Assembly (NCBI GenBank): GCA_022749755.1
Contig: CM040452.1
Location: 18,618,350 to 18,682,349, forward strand
Length of the DNA: 64,000 nt
Direction of reading: 5' to 3'
Origin: Azadirachta indica
Taxonomy: Eukaryota > Streptophyta > Magnoliopsida > Sapindales > Meliaceae
A program made the translations under genes and the position numbers. The stretch's first letter is position 1, and every line of letters starts with the position of its first letter. The notes under the pieces were generated by a model, which saw only the letters and a list, made by a program, of their open reading frames with translations, did no database searches and was not told the DNA's origin. Shown one piece after another: positions 26,110 through 39,400 of the stretch.

Positions 26110-28116
26110 TAGTGGTGCACTTAAAACACGCAAACATATGGCATTGGAATAAATGCTCAATTGGGTTCATACAATCATTCTTCCATTTTATTCTTACCAC
26201 ACAATACAAAAGGTCCCAATTGGACAAAACACTCAAATTCATGTGCGCCTAATTCCCTATATAATCAACCTTGGTTGTCTATCTTACTAACTATTAAAAT
26301 AATAAAACAAAGTTATGTACAAATTATGGGCTGTAAATTAATGCATCACATGTAGATAAATGACAATGTTAATGTGCCCCCACATGCCTAGGTTATAAAT
26401 TTACCAAATATTGATAATAGAAGGCCACCTTAAGGTCATAAGTAGGTGTGTATTTAAATAATTTGGAAAGGGTAATTTTCAAGGTAGAATGTATTAAAAT
26501 TTTCCAAAGAAAAAAAAAAAATTGGGTTGTTACCTACTTTTGTGTAAGTTGACACCTATCACAAGTTTGAATTTTTATCAAATATAATTATGTGATTATT
26601 AAGATTTAATTAGTTTACAAGGCTAACAATGAGTTACATTTATCTAATAAATTCTTTGATATAATAAATGAAATGAAGCTTTAAAATTGTGACATAACAA
26701 TGAAACCTATTACAACTAGAATTTAATAAAGCGTCAAAGAAACAAGATAACATTTGAATTCAACCTTGCATACATATATTTAATAAAGTATATTATTTTG
26801 AAAAATTGAAGACAATAAAATATCTACTAGATTCTCGTGAAGCATTTGAATACTTGGCAATCAAGAAAACTTGAGCGGAAAGAAAGTCAAAATTAGAGAA
26901 TTAAATCCACATTAAATAATAATTTTTAAGAAAATACAACTAATAACAATATCTTAAATTCATAGGTTAACACAATGAGAATTTTTATTTGAATATTGAT
27001 GATGGACGGTTTATTCTATTGTTAGAATTTGACATTAAAAATAATAAATCTTTTATTCTATTATTAGTATAACAGAGATAAACTTTAGACTAATTAAAAC
27101 ATTTATACCCATAAATAATTTTTACATTATTAAATTAATTATTCTTTGGTTTTAATTTTTTTTATAAATATAATTTTCCTTTCGTAATTTTAAAATTTTA
27201 ATACATCTAGACATTAGAAGAGAGACTAGAGTTGAAAGGGGAGACTTGCAAAAGACGTGTGGGAATGTTTGGTCGAACAAACCAAACTCGAAATAAAACC
27301 CAACACACAAACTAAACTCCTAAACCAAAAACGAGTCCATTTACAATATAGATAAGACTTGCATTTGTTTCTCGTAAGCAGACGAAACCCGAGAATAACA
27401 TTTATTTATTAAAAAAAAATAATAACAAAAACAAAACAAAACAAAAGCGTAACTCTTCGTTATCCAACTCTTCTGTGTCTAGTTTACTTCTGTTCTGTCC
27501 ATCTTCTTCGATTTCTCCGGTTGAGTCTGATCTTCCAAAATCCCTTAAATGCTGTTCTGTACTATAAAACTAATTTCCAATTTGAGAAAAAAAAAATAAT
27601 TCTTTGGTTTTTTATTTGCTATATGTAAATTTTTTAATTTTTTGATTTTAATTGTAAATTTAGATAATGATATTTTTCGATAAAAGTGTTTTAATCTCTG
27701 ATATCGTTTCGGTTTTTGCTTCTGGGTATTAAAGATACAAAATCCAAAAACGCTTGGAAATTCAAACGATTGTTTCGTTTCTTGCTATCTTTTTTTTGTT
27801 TTCTCAAAGCAGTTTCTATTTTTAACAACACAAAAGGAAGTAAACCAAAATCATCATCGGCTTTTGTTTCGATTCAGAGCTTCTTTTCAGCTGGGTTCTT
27901 CTCAAAACCCAACATGTACTCAGTTGAAACCTAAAAATTGGAATTTTGGGGCTGTTTCTTTAGATAATTAGGGTTTTTTGGAGCTCAGAGAAGTCTTATT
28001 TTTTTTTTTACGAATAGAAACAGCCTGGGGTTATGCTTGAGCGGCATATTGGAGACATTGAAGTATATTTGGTGTTCTTGATATTCGTTAATTTCATTGT
28101 TCGATTGTTTTCTGAG

Positions 28117-31100
28117 ATGAAGAACAGTAGTGATGGGCAAAAACCGCAGAACGGCGTCGTTTCGCGGTCGTCGAAGAGTTCGTTTCGTACAATCTCGAGT
28201 TATCTGAGGATCGTGTCATCTGGAGCGTCCACGGTGGCGAGGTCGGCCGTCTCTGTGGCTTCGTCAATTGTGGATAGAGATGATGATTCAAGCCATGATC
28301 CGGTACGTTTATGCGTAATTAGTTAGAGACTTATTTTTTTGGTTAATTAAGTGAAAATCTTTTTTTCTGCAATTTGGAGATAGAGTGGGAACTTAAGCAT
28401 GCCCATGCTAATAGTTGGTCATACTGTAAGTAGAATATTCGAATTTCGGAGTTTGAATCAGTAATTAAGAGCTTTTTTAATACTAAGTTCTTGTTAGAAT
28501 GTGCAATTTAGTTTGAGAAGAGTGTCATGAGATACTGTCACAGTGGCAGCTGCGATATTCTTGGTCTGATTCTTGGCTGCAATTTTGGGCGATAGCAGGA
28601 TTTAAGCGTGCCCATTTTTATTTTGGCATAGGATTAGAGTGAAACCGTGGAATTTATGCTTTGCGGTGTCTGGCATAAGTTGTTTTAGTGTTGAAGTGGT
28701 GGAATTTGTGATTTAGAGTGGATTTTGGAGATATATTAAAAATTTGATATGTCCAAGATGAGATTATTATTGAATACGTTAATTTGGTATATATAGAATT
28801 AAGTGGAGGTCTGAATTCCGTTTCCAAAGTGGGTCTTGTGACTTTTGCGTGGGATTTGGATATAGAGTCATAATGTGGCATATGCTTTTTGTCAGTTGAA
28901 AAGAGAGTATCATTTGGTTCTTCTGCAGTACATAACAGTATGTTTTTATGGTGATGTGTTCTTTTAGTTTGAGATTACTGGGAAGTATTTCAGTTTGAGG
29001 AAGTCTTAATATGCTTATGATTTTCTCCTAAGCTGTAAATGTGCGATTTAGTTCATTTTTGGTACTTGGTACTGAAAATGTGGCAGGTTGGGTGATCTTT
29101 ACTGGAGAAGAGAGGATTTGAGCACGGCAATGTTGGATTTTCCATATGATACAAGCTGAATATGTGGATTTTAGCTGGAAGTATTTATTGAAATTCCATT
29201 AGCTATTTTCTTTTCAAGCCCTTGCTTTTGTTAGTTAACTTATTCTATCATGCTACTATGGAATGCTGTGATACTGTTTTCCCTATTGATGTTAGCTTTT
29301 GTAAAATGATTCTTTTTAATTGAGTTCATGAACTGAGGGCGAAGATGGCTCATATCGAACTCTTCCTTTTATTGATGTAAAGGTGCTCTGGGCTGGGTTT
29401 GACAAACTAGAGGGTGAGGGTGATGCCACACGGCGAGTTCTCCTCCTAGGGTATCGGTCTGGTTTCCAGGTTTGGGATGTTGAAGAAGCAGATAATGTCC
29501 ATGACCTAGTTTCCAGAAATGATGGTCCTGTTTCATTTATGCAAATGCTACCAAGACCAATAACATCAAAAAGATCAACAGATAAGTTTGCAGAAGTCCG
29601 GCCTCTCCTGGTTGTTTGTGCTGATGCTTGCCGTTCTTGTGGTATTAATTTTCAGGATGGGTTAACAACTGCTTGCAATGGGACTATCTCAAACAACCGT
29701 GACTTGGGGAATGGCAGTTCTGTGCCCACTGTTATTCGTTTTTATTCCTTGAGATCTCAATCTTATGTACATATGCTAAAGTTCAGATCAGCTGTTTATT
29801 CTGTAAGATGCAGCTCTAGAGTTGTTGCCATATGTCAGGCAGCCCAGGTATATCTACTTATGCATACTTTTTTTAGCACTTGTATCTTGTGCCTATTCAA
29901 TGTGTAAGAATTAAGTTGTATTTACTGCAGATACACTGCTTTGATGCTACAACATTAGATATAGAATACGCAATTCTTACAAATCCTATAATTACGGGAC
30001 TTCCTAATTCTGGAAGTATAGGATATGGGCCTCTTGCAGTAGGTCCAAGGTGGCTGGCATATAGTGGAAGTCCAGTCGTAGTATCAAATACTGGGCGTGT
30101 AAGTCCACAACATTTAACACATTCTCTGAGTTTTTCTGGCTTTGCATCAAATGGGAGCCGCGTTGCACATTATGCGAAAGAATCGAGCAAACATCTTGCT
30201 GTTGGGATTGCGACACTAGGAGATCTAGGATATAAGAAGCTCTCAAAGTATTGTTCAGAGCTTCTACCTGATTCCCAGAATTCTCTGCAATATGTGAGTC
30301 CTGGTTTGAAAGGCAACGGAACTGTTAATGGTATTTCGCCAGATGCAGATAATGTTGGAATGGTACTTACTCTTCTTAAGTTTGTTTGTGTTAGCAACTG
30401 AAACCTTTTCTGCACCTGTATCTACCTTTTGTTGTTCTGGAAAAATTTTCAATAATTTTCAATATATGATTAATCCTTCTACCATTAGGCAAGAAGTGCC
30501 TATTATCAATCATAATATTTCAGAATAATTTTTATTTTGTTGGAAACATTATGGTTTTCTTCTTTACTATGTATCCAATTATCTGTGCAGACTATATTAT
30601 GATCTTTTTGTGCCTTCATTTTTTTATTCAGGTCATTGTCAGAGATATTGTCAGTAAAGTTGTTATTGCCCAGTTTAGGGCGCACAAGAGTCCTATATCG
30701 GCATTATGCTTTGATCCTAGTGGGATGCTTTTAGTGACTGCTTCAGTTCAGGGTCATAACATAAATATCTTTAAAATTATGCCCGGACTCCAAGGAAGCT
30801 CCTGTGCATCTGATGCTGGCACATCTTATGTACATCTTTATAGGCTGCAACGTGGTTTAACAAATGCCGTAAGAGCACTTTACTTGTTTCATCATTTTTC
30901 TTATATGATTGTTAGCCATTGATCGTTATATTATTTTTCCTTTCTCTTTTCGGTTTCAGGTTATACAGGATATTAGTTTCAGTAATGACAGCAACTGGAT
31001 TATGATTAGTTCCTCTAGGGGGACAAGCCATTTATTTGCTATAAATCCTTCCGGGGGTTCAGTCAATTTTCAGTTTGCTGATGCTACTTTTACCACAAAA

Positions 31101-32768
31101 CATTGTGGATTGGGTGCAATGACAAATTCAGCAGTTCGATGGCCACCGAATTTAGGTTTGCAAAAGCCTAATCAACAGAGCCTGTGTGCATCTGGTCCCC
31201 CAGTTACACTCTCTGTTGTTAGCAGAATAAGGAATGGAAATAATGGATGGAGAGGCACTGTAACTGGTGCTGCAGCAGCTGCGACAGGAAGAGTGAGTTC
31301 TCTTTCTGGGGCCATTGCTTCGTCTTTCCACAACTGCAAAGGCAATAGTGACATATTTGCTGGTGTTAACTCTTCGAAGACAAAGTACAACCTTCTGGTT
31401 TTTTCTCCTTCTGGATGTATGATACAATATGCATTACGAGTATCAGCTGGTCTAGATGTGACAATGGGTATCTCTGGATTAGGCACTGCTTATGATTCAG
31501 TTCCAGAGGGTGATCCTAGATTAGTTGTTGAGGCAATCCAGAAGTGGAGTATATGTCAGAAACAAACCCGAAGAGAGCGAGAAGATAATATAGACATATA
31601 TGGTGAGAATGGAGCTTTGGATAGCAATAAGATATACCCTGAAGAAATGAACGAGGGAAACTGTTCTCTTCCTGAGGCTAGGGGTATGGTTGAGAAAACA
31701 AAGGCCAGTCAGGAAGATAAGCATCATCTGTACATATCTGAAGCTGAACTGCAGATGCATCCACCTCGCATTCCATTGTGGGCAAAACCAGAGGTATTTC
31801 GTCCTTGTGCATGGTTTTGAAAAAGGCATTAATATATGGAATCATGCAAATGTATTGTTTGATGTGTAACATGCCTTTTATTGTTGTGCCATTGCTTGTC
31901 AGATATACTTTCAGTCAATGTTGACAGAGGGCATTAAAATCGAAGATGAGAATGATATAAAAGGGGAAATTGAAATTGAAAGGTTTCCCACTCGCACAAT
32001 TGAAGCAAGGTCAAAAGACTTGGTCCCAGTTTTTGACCATCTCCAGATTCCCAAATTTCAACAAGCAAGGTGCCTGAAATTCTATATGTTCATTGAATTT
32101 ATGTATTCTTGAGTTACATTAATATTTTTGTTTTCAGTTTTTTGCATTATGTTTGCAAATTCTGTTATCTGATACTTTGTATGATTACCATTCTGGTGGA
32201 ATGTATTATACGAGGCTGTTGGCTAATGATATTTGTTAAATTTGTTTATTTGTAAGAGAAGTCGTCTTTCTCATAGTATAACGTAAAAAAACTTTTACCA
32301 AATGCACTGTTATTCTTGTTAACTTGTATATAGGTATTTGTTTCTACATCTACGGAATCATATGTTTAGGTTTATGAAATATTTTTCTTCTTATGCAGGG
32401 CTTCTGCTGTAGATAGCAATACCAATGGCCGATTACTGCATCAGAGATCTGGGCTGTCAGAAAATGGCAGGCATTCAAGCAGAGGCAGCCCTGGCTACCT
32501 TGATTCTGTGACAGAGAATGGTGCTTCAGTTGCCGAACTCAACAATAGGGGCATCGTGGAAACAGGTTTAGATGGTTCTCAGATGCCAATAGAAACCAGG
32601 GGCTTTGTAAATAATAGCAAAAGCCCTAAAACCAAGATGGGGCTTGGGATTGTAAATAATAGGGAGAGCTTAAGAATGGAGGCTCAACTCAAGTTTGTAA
32701 ATAGTAACAATGAAGGCCTGAAAATGGAGAATCATTTTGAAGATGATGGTGGTGATGAGTTTGATTAG
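28117..32768 (+). CDS. ATG18F: Autophagy-related protein 18f-like (WD40 + BCAS3 domain)
   Basis: ATG18 proteins are PROPPIN-type WD40 propellers that bind PI3P and assist autophagosome formation; the plant f/g/h subgroup carries a BCAS3 domain. Seven exons join in frame: 28117-28302, 29383-29847, 29931-30362, 30632-30868, 30960-31793, 31903-32069, 32399-32768. They total 2691 nt, or 896 aa. The N-terminus (SYLRIVSSGASTVARSAVSV; WAGFDKLEGEGDATRRVLLL) is closest, from memory, to Arabidopsis ATG18f. Other marks are GYRSGFQVWDVEEADNVHDL, HKSPISALCFDPSGMLLVTA and LLVFSPSGCMIQYALRVSAG (BCAS3 part). The PI3P-binding FRRG site is replaced by LQRG at about residues 434-437. The C-terminus is polar and acidic (EDDGGDEFD). 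An upstream in-frame ATG at 28033 would add 28 hydrophobic residues unlike the family, so 28117 is chosen. Confidence 0.92.
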
Positions 32769-34090
32769 AGGTAATTTTTGTTTACCCAATTTTATTCTAG
32801 TTTAGATAGCATTGCTGAGGTTCATGGGTTTGTAATAATGAGTTATATATATGTCATGTGGATTCCTTTGATTCAGGTGTGCAGTAATTCTTTTATTCTC
32901 CTGGGAGGGCTGATTAACAGTGTTAATAGTATGGGGGTGGGGGGTGGGAATGTAGAGAATGAATTGAGGCGTAGGGAGATGAGATCATCCGGAATTGTGG
33001 ATTCTATGTTGTTGGTTTCATGTTCTGGTGGTAACTTTGTAAATTATGGAACCAAAAAGAAATACATTTACCAATAATCAGTTGTAATATGTAAATAATG
33101 ATAGCATTGCATTGTAATTGCTCATCTCAATCTGTTATTACATTTTTATTCTACATTTTAGTTAATTTCCATTATAGTAAATGTACTGCAATATCTTACG
33201 TGGGGTTTAAGTTGTGCACATATCTAGTTGGTAAATGTATTTTGCTCCTTGCTACCTAAAGCCATCATCTTTAGTTACATGTTATCGAAGATCGCTCCCC
33301 TGATGCTCTTCTGTTGCCTGAGCATGCAGTACAAGGTCGAGATTAAAGCACACAAGTTATTCGATGAAATGCTTGACAAAATGTTTCCGCTTATGCACCT
33401 GCGTATATTAGTCTATAATATACAAAGGCGGTTGTATTGGCTTTTGATATAACAATTTATTAGGAACCTACGAATTGAATTTTCAATGAAATTCTAGGTA
33501 AAAAATTGACCTGTGAGGTAAGGGTAGACATTCGACAGACACCTCAATATTTTACTTACAATCTTCAATAAAACTTACGAATGGGGTACCACGTTCAAGT
33601 CTTTTTCTATATCCTAATAACCAAACAAAATTCACCCCTTCTCTCGGAATTTAGATCTCACTATCACTAACTGGGGTATATGATATTGATAATGGACTAG
33701 GTAATTTATTTTCATCAGTTGACATGCTATACTAAATTGTAGTTCAAGCTTATCTTCCTTATTTTAATGCCTTGTACTTAAAACGCCCTTCCTGCCATGG
33801 TCCTCTAGCCTCGCATAGAAATTGTACGTAATAGAGAAACCAAAGTTGTAAAGATCGGAAATCGAAATGAGTCGGGAATGAACAAGAAGTGACATGCCGT
33901 ACGAGGATAAAGCTTTTCCATTGTGGACGAAAAAATGCAGATAATAGACCACGTGTATGGTACGTCGAATTAAGGGACGTATAGGAAGCATATTAAGTGA
34001 AGAGCTGCATGAAGTTTCGAATGCGCTTACTTATACTTAGATGGCCATCCAAGGAGCACTGAATGTGGTATGATCATTTCTTTTCTCACT
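32769..34090. other. Intergenic: ATG18f 3' UTR and spacer to NLR locus
   Basis: Starts with the ATG18f 3' UTR and continues as AT-rich spacer. Small open frames here have no family features. No repeat was recognised. Confidence 0.5.
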
Positions 34091-35639
34091 TCACAAAACT
34101 GTTCCATCAATTTTCTGCATCTCAATGGGTATTAGCTCCATCTTACCTCCAGCCTGTTTGAAGTAAGGCTGTAGACTTGACTTGGTATCATGATCGCAAT
34201 CCAATTGGTTCCACCAATGCAACTCTCCACTTATTTCCTGAATAGTATTTGCATTTTGTGAAGTGAGGGGCAGCTCTGCCAGAAGAGTGCACTTCATCAC
34301 CTTAACCTGCTCTAGAAATTGCCAAGATTCCCTCTGTTTGCAAACAGTCTTTAGCTTAGGGAGGTTCTTCAGTTCCAGAGTCCGAAGGTTTGGCACAAAA
34401 GGTTCTAGAGCAAAATTTTTCTCTTGAGAATAATAATTAAAGAGCTCGATTAAATTGTCACAGAAACTTACCTTGATTTCTTCGAGGTTTGGTAGGGCTA
34501 GAATGAAGCTAACATATGTGAGAAGATATTTCAATCGAGGACATTGAGTCAGTTCCATTAATTTGAGCCTCGAAAATCTCAGTCCAAGATGATCAACTAG
34601 CTCTGAGATGTTTTCCAAATAATTCAGATCATGGAGATAAAGTTCCTCCAAATTCGGCAGCAAGTCATCATGTGCAGCACATCCTTCTGCTGGCAGGAAG
34701 GGGCTAGTAGATCTTGCTATAGTTAGAGATTTCAAACCAGCAAATGCACTACCGCTGTTTATGGCCAAGGTTTCAAGCATTTGATCTAGTCCCCAGCAAT
34801 GATTTAGGACCAGAGAACTTGCATTTGTCAAGAGCCAACCAATCCATTCTCCTGAAAGATTAGGGCCACTGATTGTCACTCTCCTTTTGTCATGGTTTTT
34901 TGGCAAGGAGTTTGCTGTTGGATCTATGAAGAACTGAAATCTTTTTAATCTACTTATCCATGTAAGACATTCAGAGCCAAGAGAGGGAGTGCTCTCCAAT
35001 CTTTTGGATAGGATAAGCAATTGCTCAAGGCAACCCAGCTCTTGAAAATTTCTTTGTCCGTCTTCTACCTGTCCTTCAACTTCCCAATGGTAACCACGGA
35101 GTGTCATGTCCAGAACCTCTAGAGAAGACAACATGGATATAATTCCAGCTTGTATTTTCTTTAGATAGTGAGTGCGTGAGAGGTTCGATTGCCTTAAGTT
35201 GCTCATATTTTCCATCCCTCTCGGCAATTCTCTGATACTAGTGGCACACAGATCAAGTGCTTGAAGTTTACTAAGCCCTCCAATTGCGGGCGAGTCTTTG
35301 AGATAGAAGCAATCCCTTAACAGAAGAGCGCGGAGATCATTTAATTGAAGAAGGGAATGAGGCAGTGACGTGAAGCGAGTTCCACTCATATTTAGGACCC
35401 GGAGTGATGGAAATCCTTGTAGGAATCTTTCAGGTACTATATCAAGGGGAGAATTGCCTTGTAGTAGCAAGGTAGAAGTCTCTGGACATCGTATCTCACA
35501 GTCAGGCAACTTTTTTATTTTGTTATTCATGAAAGAAACTCTTTTAAGAGATTCCACTAGCTCAATCTCTGAAATTTCAAACAAACCAGCCCCTGAATGA
35601 ATAAGGGATTTACATCTATTCTCCAAGTTGATTGCAATC
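34091..35639 (-). pseudogene. CC-NB-LRR pseudogene, LRR half (3' part)
   Basis: Downstream half of a resistance-gene relic split by a copia element. It is still an open frame of about 511 codons, ending in TAA just inside 34091. It opens directly after the insertion site with a post-NB-ARC linker (ENRCKSLIHSGAGLFEISEI) and then typical plant LRRs: VSFMNNKIKKLPD, LRVLNMSGTRFTSLPHSLLQ, LQALDLCATSIRELPRGMEN, LRTLELKNLPKLKTVCKQ. The late repeats are irregular and Cys/Leu-rich, as in the RPS2/RPS5-like CNL clade. Joined across the insertion, its frame continues that of the NB-ARC half. No start codon of its own is expected; it lacks CC and NB-ARC and is probably not functional alone. Confidence 0.88.
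35635..35639. repeat. Target-site duplication, left copy (CAATC)
   Basis: CAATC directly abuts the left LTR and recurs at 41216-41220. The 5-bp length is standard for copia integration. Confidence 0.85.
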
Positions 35640-36389
35640 TATTAGAAAATTAGAAATCGAAACAAAGCACGCAACTACAATAAAATTGAGAAAACAATGA
35701 AAATAAACGTTATGTAGAAAATATAACCATCCATCAAAATAACAATAATAAGTAGGAGATATAACCGTCCATCAAAATAACAATAATAATTAGGAGGTAT
35801 AACCGTCCATAGTAAAATAAAATAGTAAAATAAATCGACACAAATATTTTACGTAGAAAACTCCTAAACAAATTAGGATAAAAATCACGGGTAAGTATAA
35901 GAGTATTTCACTATTTTAAAGTGGGAATTACAACTCTCTTTCTCTCTAATTACAAGGAAAGAACAACTTTTTAAATGGAAGTATTTCACACTCTCTCTCA
36001 AAATAGGAGAAACAACTTTAAGTGAAGAATACAACACAAAGAAGAAATTAATTTCTTTTTTTTCTCTCTTTGTAGAAACTCTCAAAAGATGATTTGGGAT
36101 GAATGAAATGGTGAAAGGGGTGAGGTATTTATAATGGTTTCCTTCTCCCATTTTTCAACACGCATTCCATAATTTACTCCACAAATTTCTCCACCTACCA
36201 ACCACTACCTAAATTCAAACTTTCTCCACCTAACATCAATTTCATTAGTAAAGAAAGTCAAAAAAGGAGTAACTGCACTTTTGGTGTACTTATATAGTAC
36301 GACCCTATTTATAAATACGGCACTGTTCATTTATACAATACTGTTCATCTATACGATACTATTCACCAAAAGTGAACTTTACAATTTCA
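35640..36389 (-). repeat. Copia element, 3' LTR (in element orientation)
   Basis: About 750 bp and clearly homologous to 40497-41215. The outer terminal dinucleotide has changed (+ strand starts TA, not TG). It carries an extra partial tandem copy of a roughly 38-bp ATAACCGTCCATC-containing unit (about 35725-35805). The two LTRs differ by roughly 10% in the first 77 aligned bases, counted by eye. Confidence 0.88.
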
Positions 36390-36402
36390 CTTTCTCCCAC
36401 TT
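36390..36402 (-). other. Polypurine tract of the copia element
   Basis: On the element strand this reads AAGTGGGAGAAAG, purine-rich apart from one T, and lies immediately before the 3' LTR, where plus-strand priming occurs in LTR elements. Confidence 0.7.
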
Positions 36403-36499
36403 AAAGTCACTTTTGGTAATCCCTCCTTACTTGCCAATTCCATACTTGCTTACGTATCTGTTAGGCCATATGAGAATCTACACTATAAACTTGTTAGTG

Positions 36500-39400
36500 T
36501 TCATTGGCTTGGTCATTACATCTGCCAAGTTCTCGTTGGTATGTATCTTTTGCATCTCTACACTTCCATCTTCCACTACTTATCGAACAAAATGATATTG
36601 AACCCCTATGTGCTTTGTCCTTGAATGAAATGCTGAATTCCTTGCAATGTGTAAGGCGCTCTGACTATCACAAAACAAAGTGATCTTATTTTGTTTGTGC
36701 CCGAGCTCTTCTAATAATCTTTGAATTCAGATAGCTTTCTTACAAGCTTATGTAGCCGCTATATATTCTGCTTCTGTGGTGGATAATGCAACAACAGTCT
36801 GTAATTTTGAAACCCAACTTACAGCTGCCCCTGCAAGTGTAAACACATAGCCTGTAGTAGATTTCCTTTAATCCAGATCTGCTGCAAAATCTGAGTCCAC
36901 ATAACCCTTGATAGTGAATTCCGATCCTCCATAACATAATGCATCATCTGAGATTTCTTTGATGTATTTCAGAATCCTCTTCACAGTTTCCCAATGCTCT
37001 CTACCAGGATTCGCCATAAAATGACTAACTGCTCCCACTGCTTGTGCAATGTTTGCTCTTGTGCATATCATAACGAACATCAAACTTCCTACTGCTGATG
37101 CATACGATACTCGAGACATTTCTCTCCTCTCCGCTTCATTGCTAGGACACATACTTGAAGATAACTTGAAATTAATAGGAAGTGGGGTAGAAATTGACTT
37201 ACTGTCTTGCATGTTGAAGCGTCGTAAGATTTTTCTCAAGTAATTCTTCTGAAATAGCCAAATCTTCCTATTATTTCTATCTCGGTGAATTTACATCCCT
37301 AGAATCTTGTTTGCTGGTCTCAAGTCCTTCATTTCAAATTCCTTAGCCAACTGTACCTTTAATTCTTGGACTCGATCTTTGTTGGGGCTTGCTACCAATA
37401 TGCCATCCACGTACAATAACAAAATAATGAAATCATTATTACCATCAAACCTCTTGTAGTACATACAATGGTCTGAACTGAGTTTGTTGTACCTAAGGCT
37501 AATTATGAAGGAATCAAATCTCTTGTACCAATACCTTGGCACCTGTTTGAGACCATATAGAGATTTGTTTAACTTACAAATCAAGTTCTTCTTACCTGTT
37601 TCAGTAAATCCTTCTGGTTAGAGTATATAGATTTCTTCTTCAAGCTTCCTATGAAGAAATGCAGTTTTGACATCTAACTGCTTAAGATGTAAATCAAATG
37701 TAGCACACATAGTCAGGACTACTCTGACCGTTGTAAGTCGAACCACCGGTGAAAATATCTCGTTAAAGTCAATACTTTCCTTTTGAGCATATCCCTTTAC
37801 CACCAATCATGCATGATACCGTTCCACTTGATCATTGTTATTCCGCTTAATCTTGTAAACCCATTTGTTACCAATGGCTTTTCTTCCATGTGGTAATGGT
37901 ACTAGTTCCCATGTCTTATTCTTATATAGAGCTTCAATCTCTTCCTGCATTGCTGTCATCCATAAAGATGCATCTGAGCTACTCGAAGCTTTATGAAAAG
38001 TTGAGGGCTCGCCATCCTCTATTAAAAGACAGTATGCTACATTGCTCTTCGTAACATACTCCGAGTGCCAAGTTGGTAATTTCCTCTCGCGAGTTGATCG
38101 ACGAACTTCTACAGCCTCGGACCTAACTGGTTCTTGTACCTCGTGCTCTGGTGATGTTTCAGAAAAGTTTGAAATTTCTTGTGGTTTATCATTTTTCATG
38201 TGTAATGTTATAGTCCTTGAGCTTTCCTTCAATGTGCTATCATCTCCATTTTTTTCTTGTAATTGTTCTTTTACAAAGATAATATCCCTGCTGACTATGA
38301 CCTTGCGGGCAGTGGGATCCCACAAGCGATACCTCTTTACACCATCAGCATACCCCAAGAATATACACTTTTTAGATTTCGAATTTAACTTCGTTCTTTC
38401 TTGAGCATTGTACATTACATACACAGAACATCCAAATGAATGTAGATGAGAGTAATCAGCTGATTTACCAGTCCATATCTCGATCGACGTCTGCAACCTA
38501 ATTGTTGTTGATGGTGACCAATTTATCACATAACAAGCGGTCTTTGCTGCTTCTGCCCAAAATGAATGAGGTTGTCCCGTAGTTCTCAACATAGCTCTCA
38601 TCCTTTCTACAAGAGTTCTGTTCATCCGCTCTGTCACTCCATTTTGCTGCGAAGTGTATGGAACTGTGAACTGTCTTTCAATATCTTCTTGCTTACATAG
38701 TGCAAGAAACTCACCGTTTGTATACTCTCTTCCATTGTTTATTTTCAAACACTTGATCTTCTTCCCAAATTCAAGTTTCACTCGCACTTTGAAGTCTTTG
38801 AATACTGGAAACGCTTTTAACTTTTTCTTAATTGGATATACTCAGCATCTTCTGGAGTAATCATCAATAAGAGTCACAAGATACTCTACTCCTCCTAGAG
38901 ATACTTCTGGTGATTCCCAAATATCAAAATGAATCAAGTCTAGAATGCATGTGCTCATAGCATTAGATCTATTGAACTTCAACCTATGCTGCTTACTTCT
39001 AACACAATGCTCGCAAAATGGTAGTTTCATCGCTTTAAGTCCTGGAAGTAGCTTTCAGTCGGAGAGAATCTTCAAACCTTGTTCTAACATGTGGCCGAGT
39101 TTAAGATGCCACATCATTGCCAATTCTTCTCCTTTGCTAGTTGAAGCAACACACCCATCAGCTTTCTGTTGTGTTTCTCCCTTAAGCATGAATAAATTTG
39201 CAGTAATCTTTTCTGCCTTCAAAACTACAAGCGCTCCTCTAACAATCATCATAATCTCATTCTCAATATGGGTTTTGCATCCAAGATTATCTAATTGTCC
39301 TAAAAACAATAGATTTTTCTTCAAGCCTTTGACATGTCGTACCTCTTTAATAGTGTGAGCTATTCCATCGTGCATTTTTATCTTAATAGCACCAATATCG

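Larger units (their letters stand above)
21339..28116. other. Gene-poor intergenic region
   Basis: About 6.8 kb without a convincing gene. 21339-21800 is the 5' UTR and promoter side of the lipid transfer protein gene, with a CACGTG core at 21632-21637. 22100-27200 is very AT-rich, with only short random ORFs. It holds a hairpin at 26041-26109 and CACGTG cores near 25533-25655. 27240-28116 is probably the promoter and leader of ATG18f. Confidence 0.6.
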
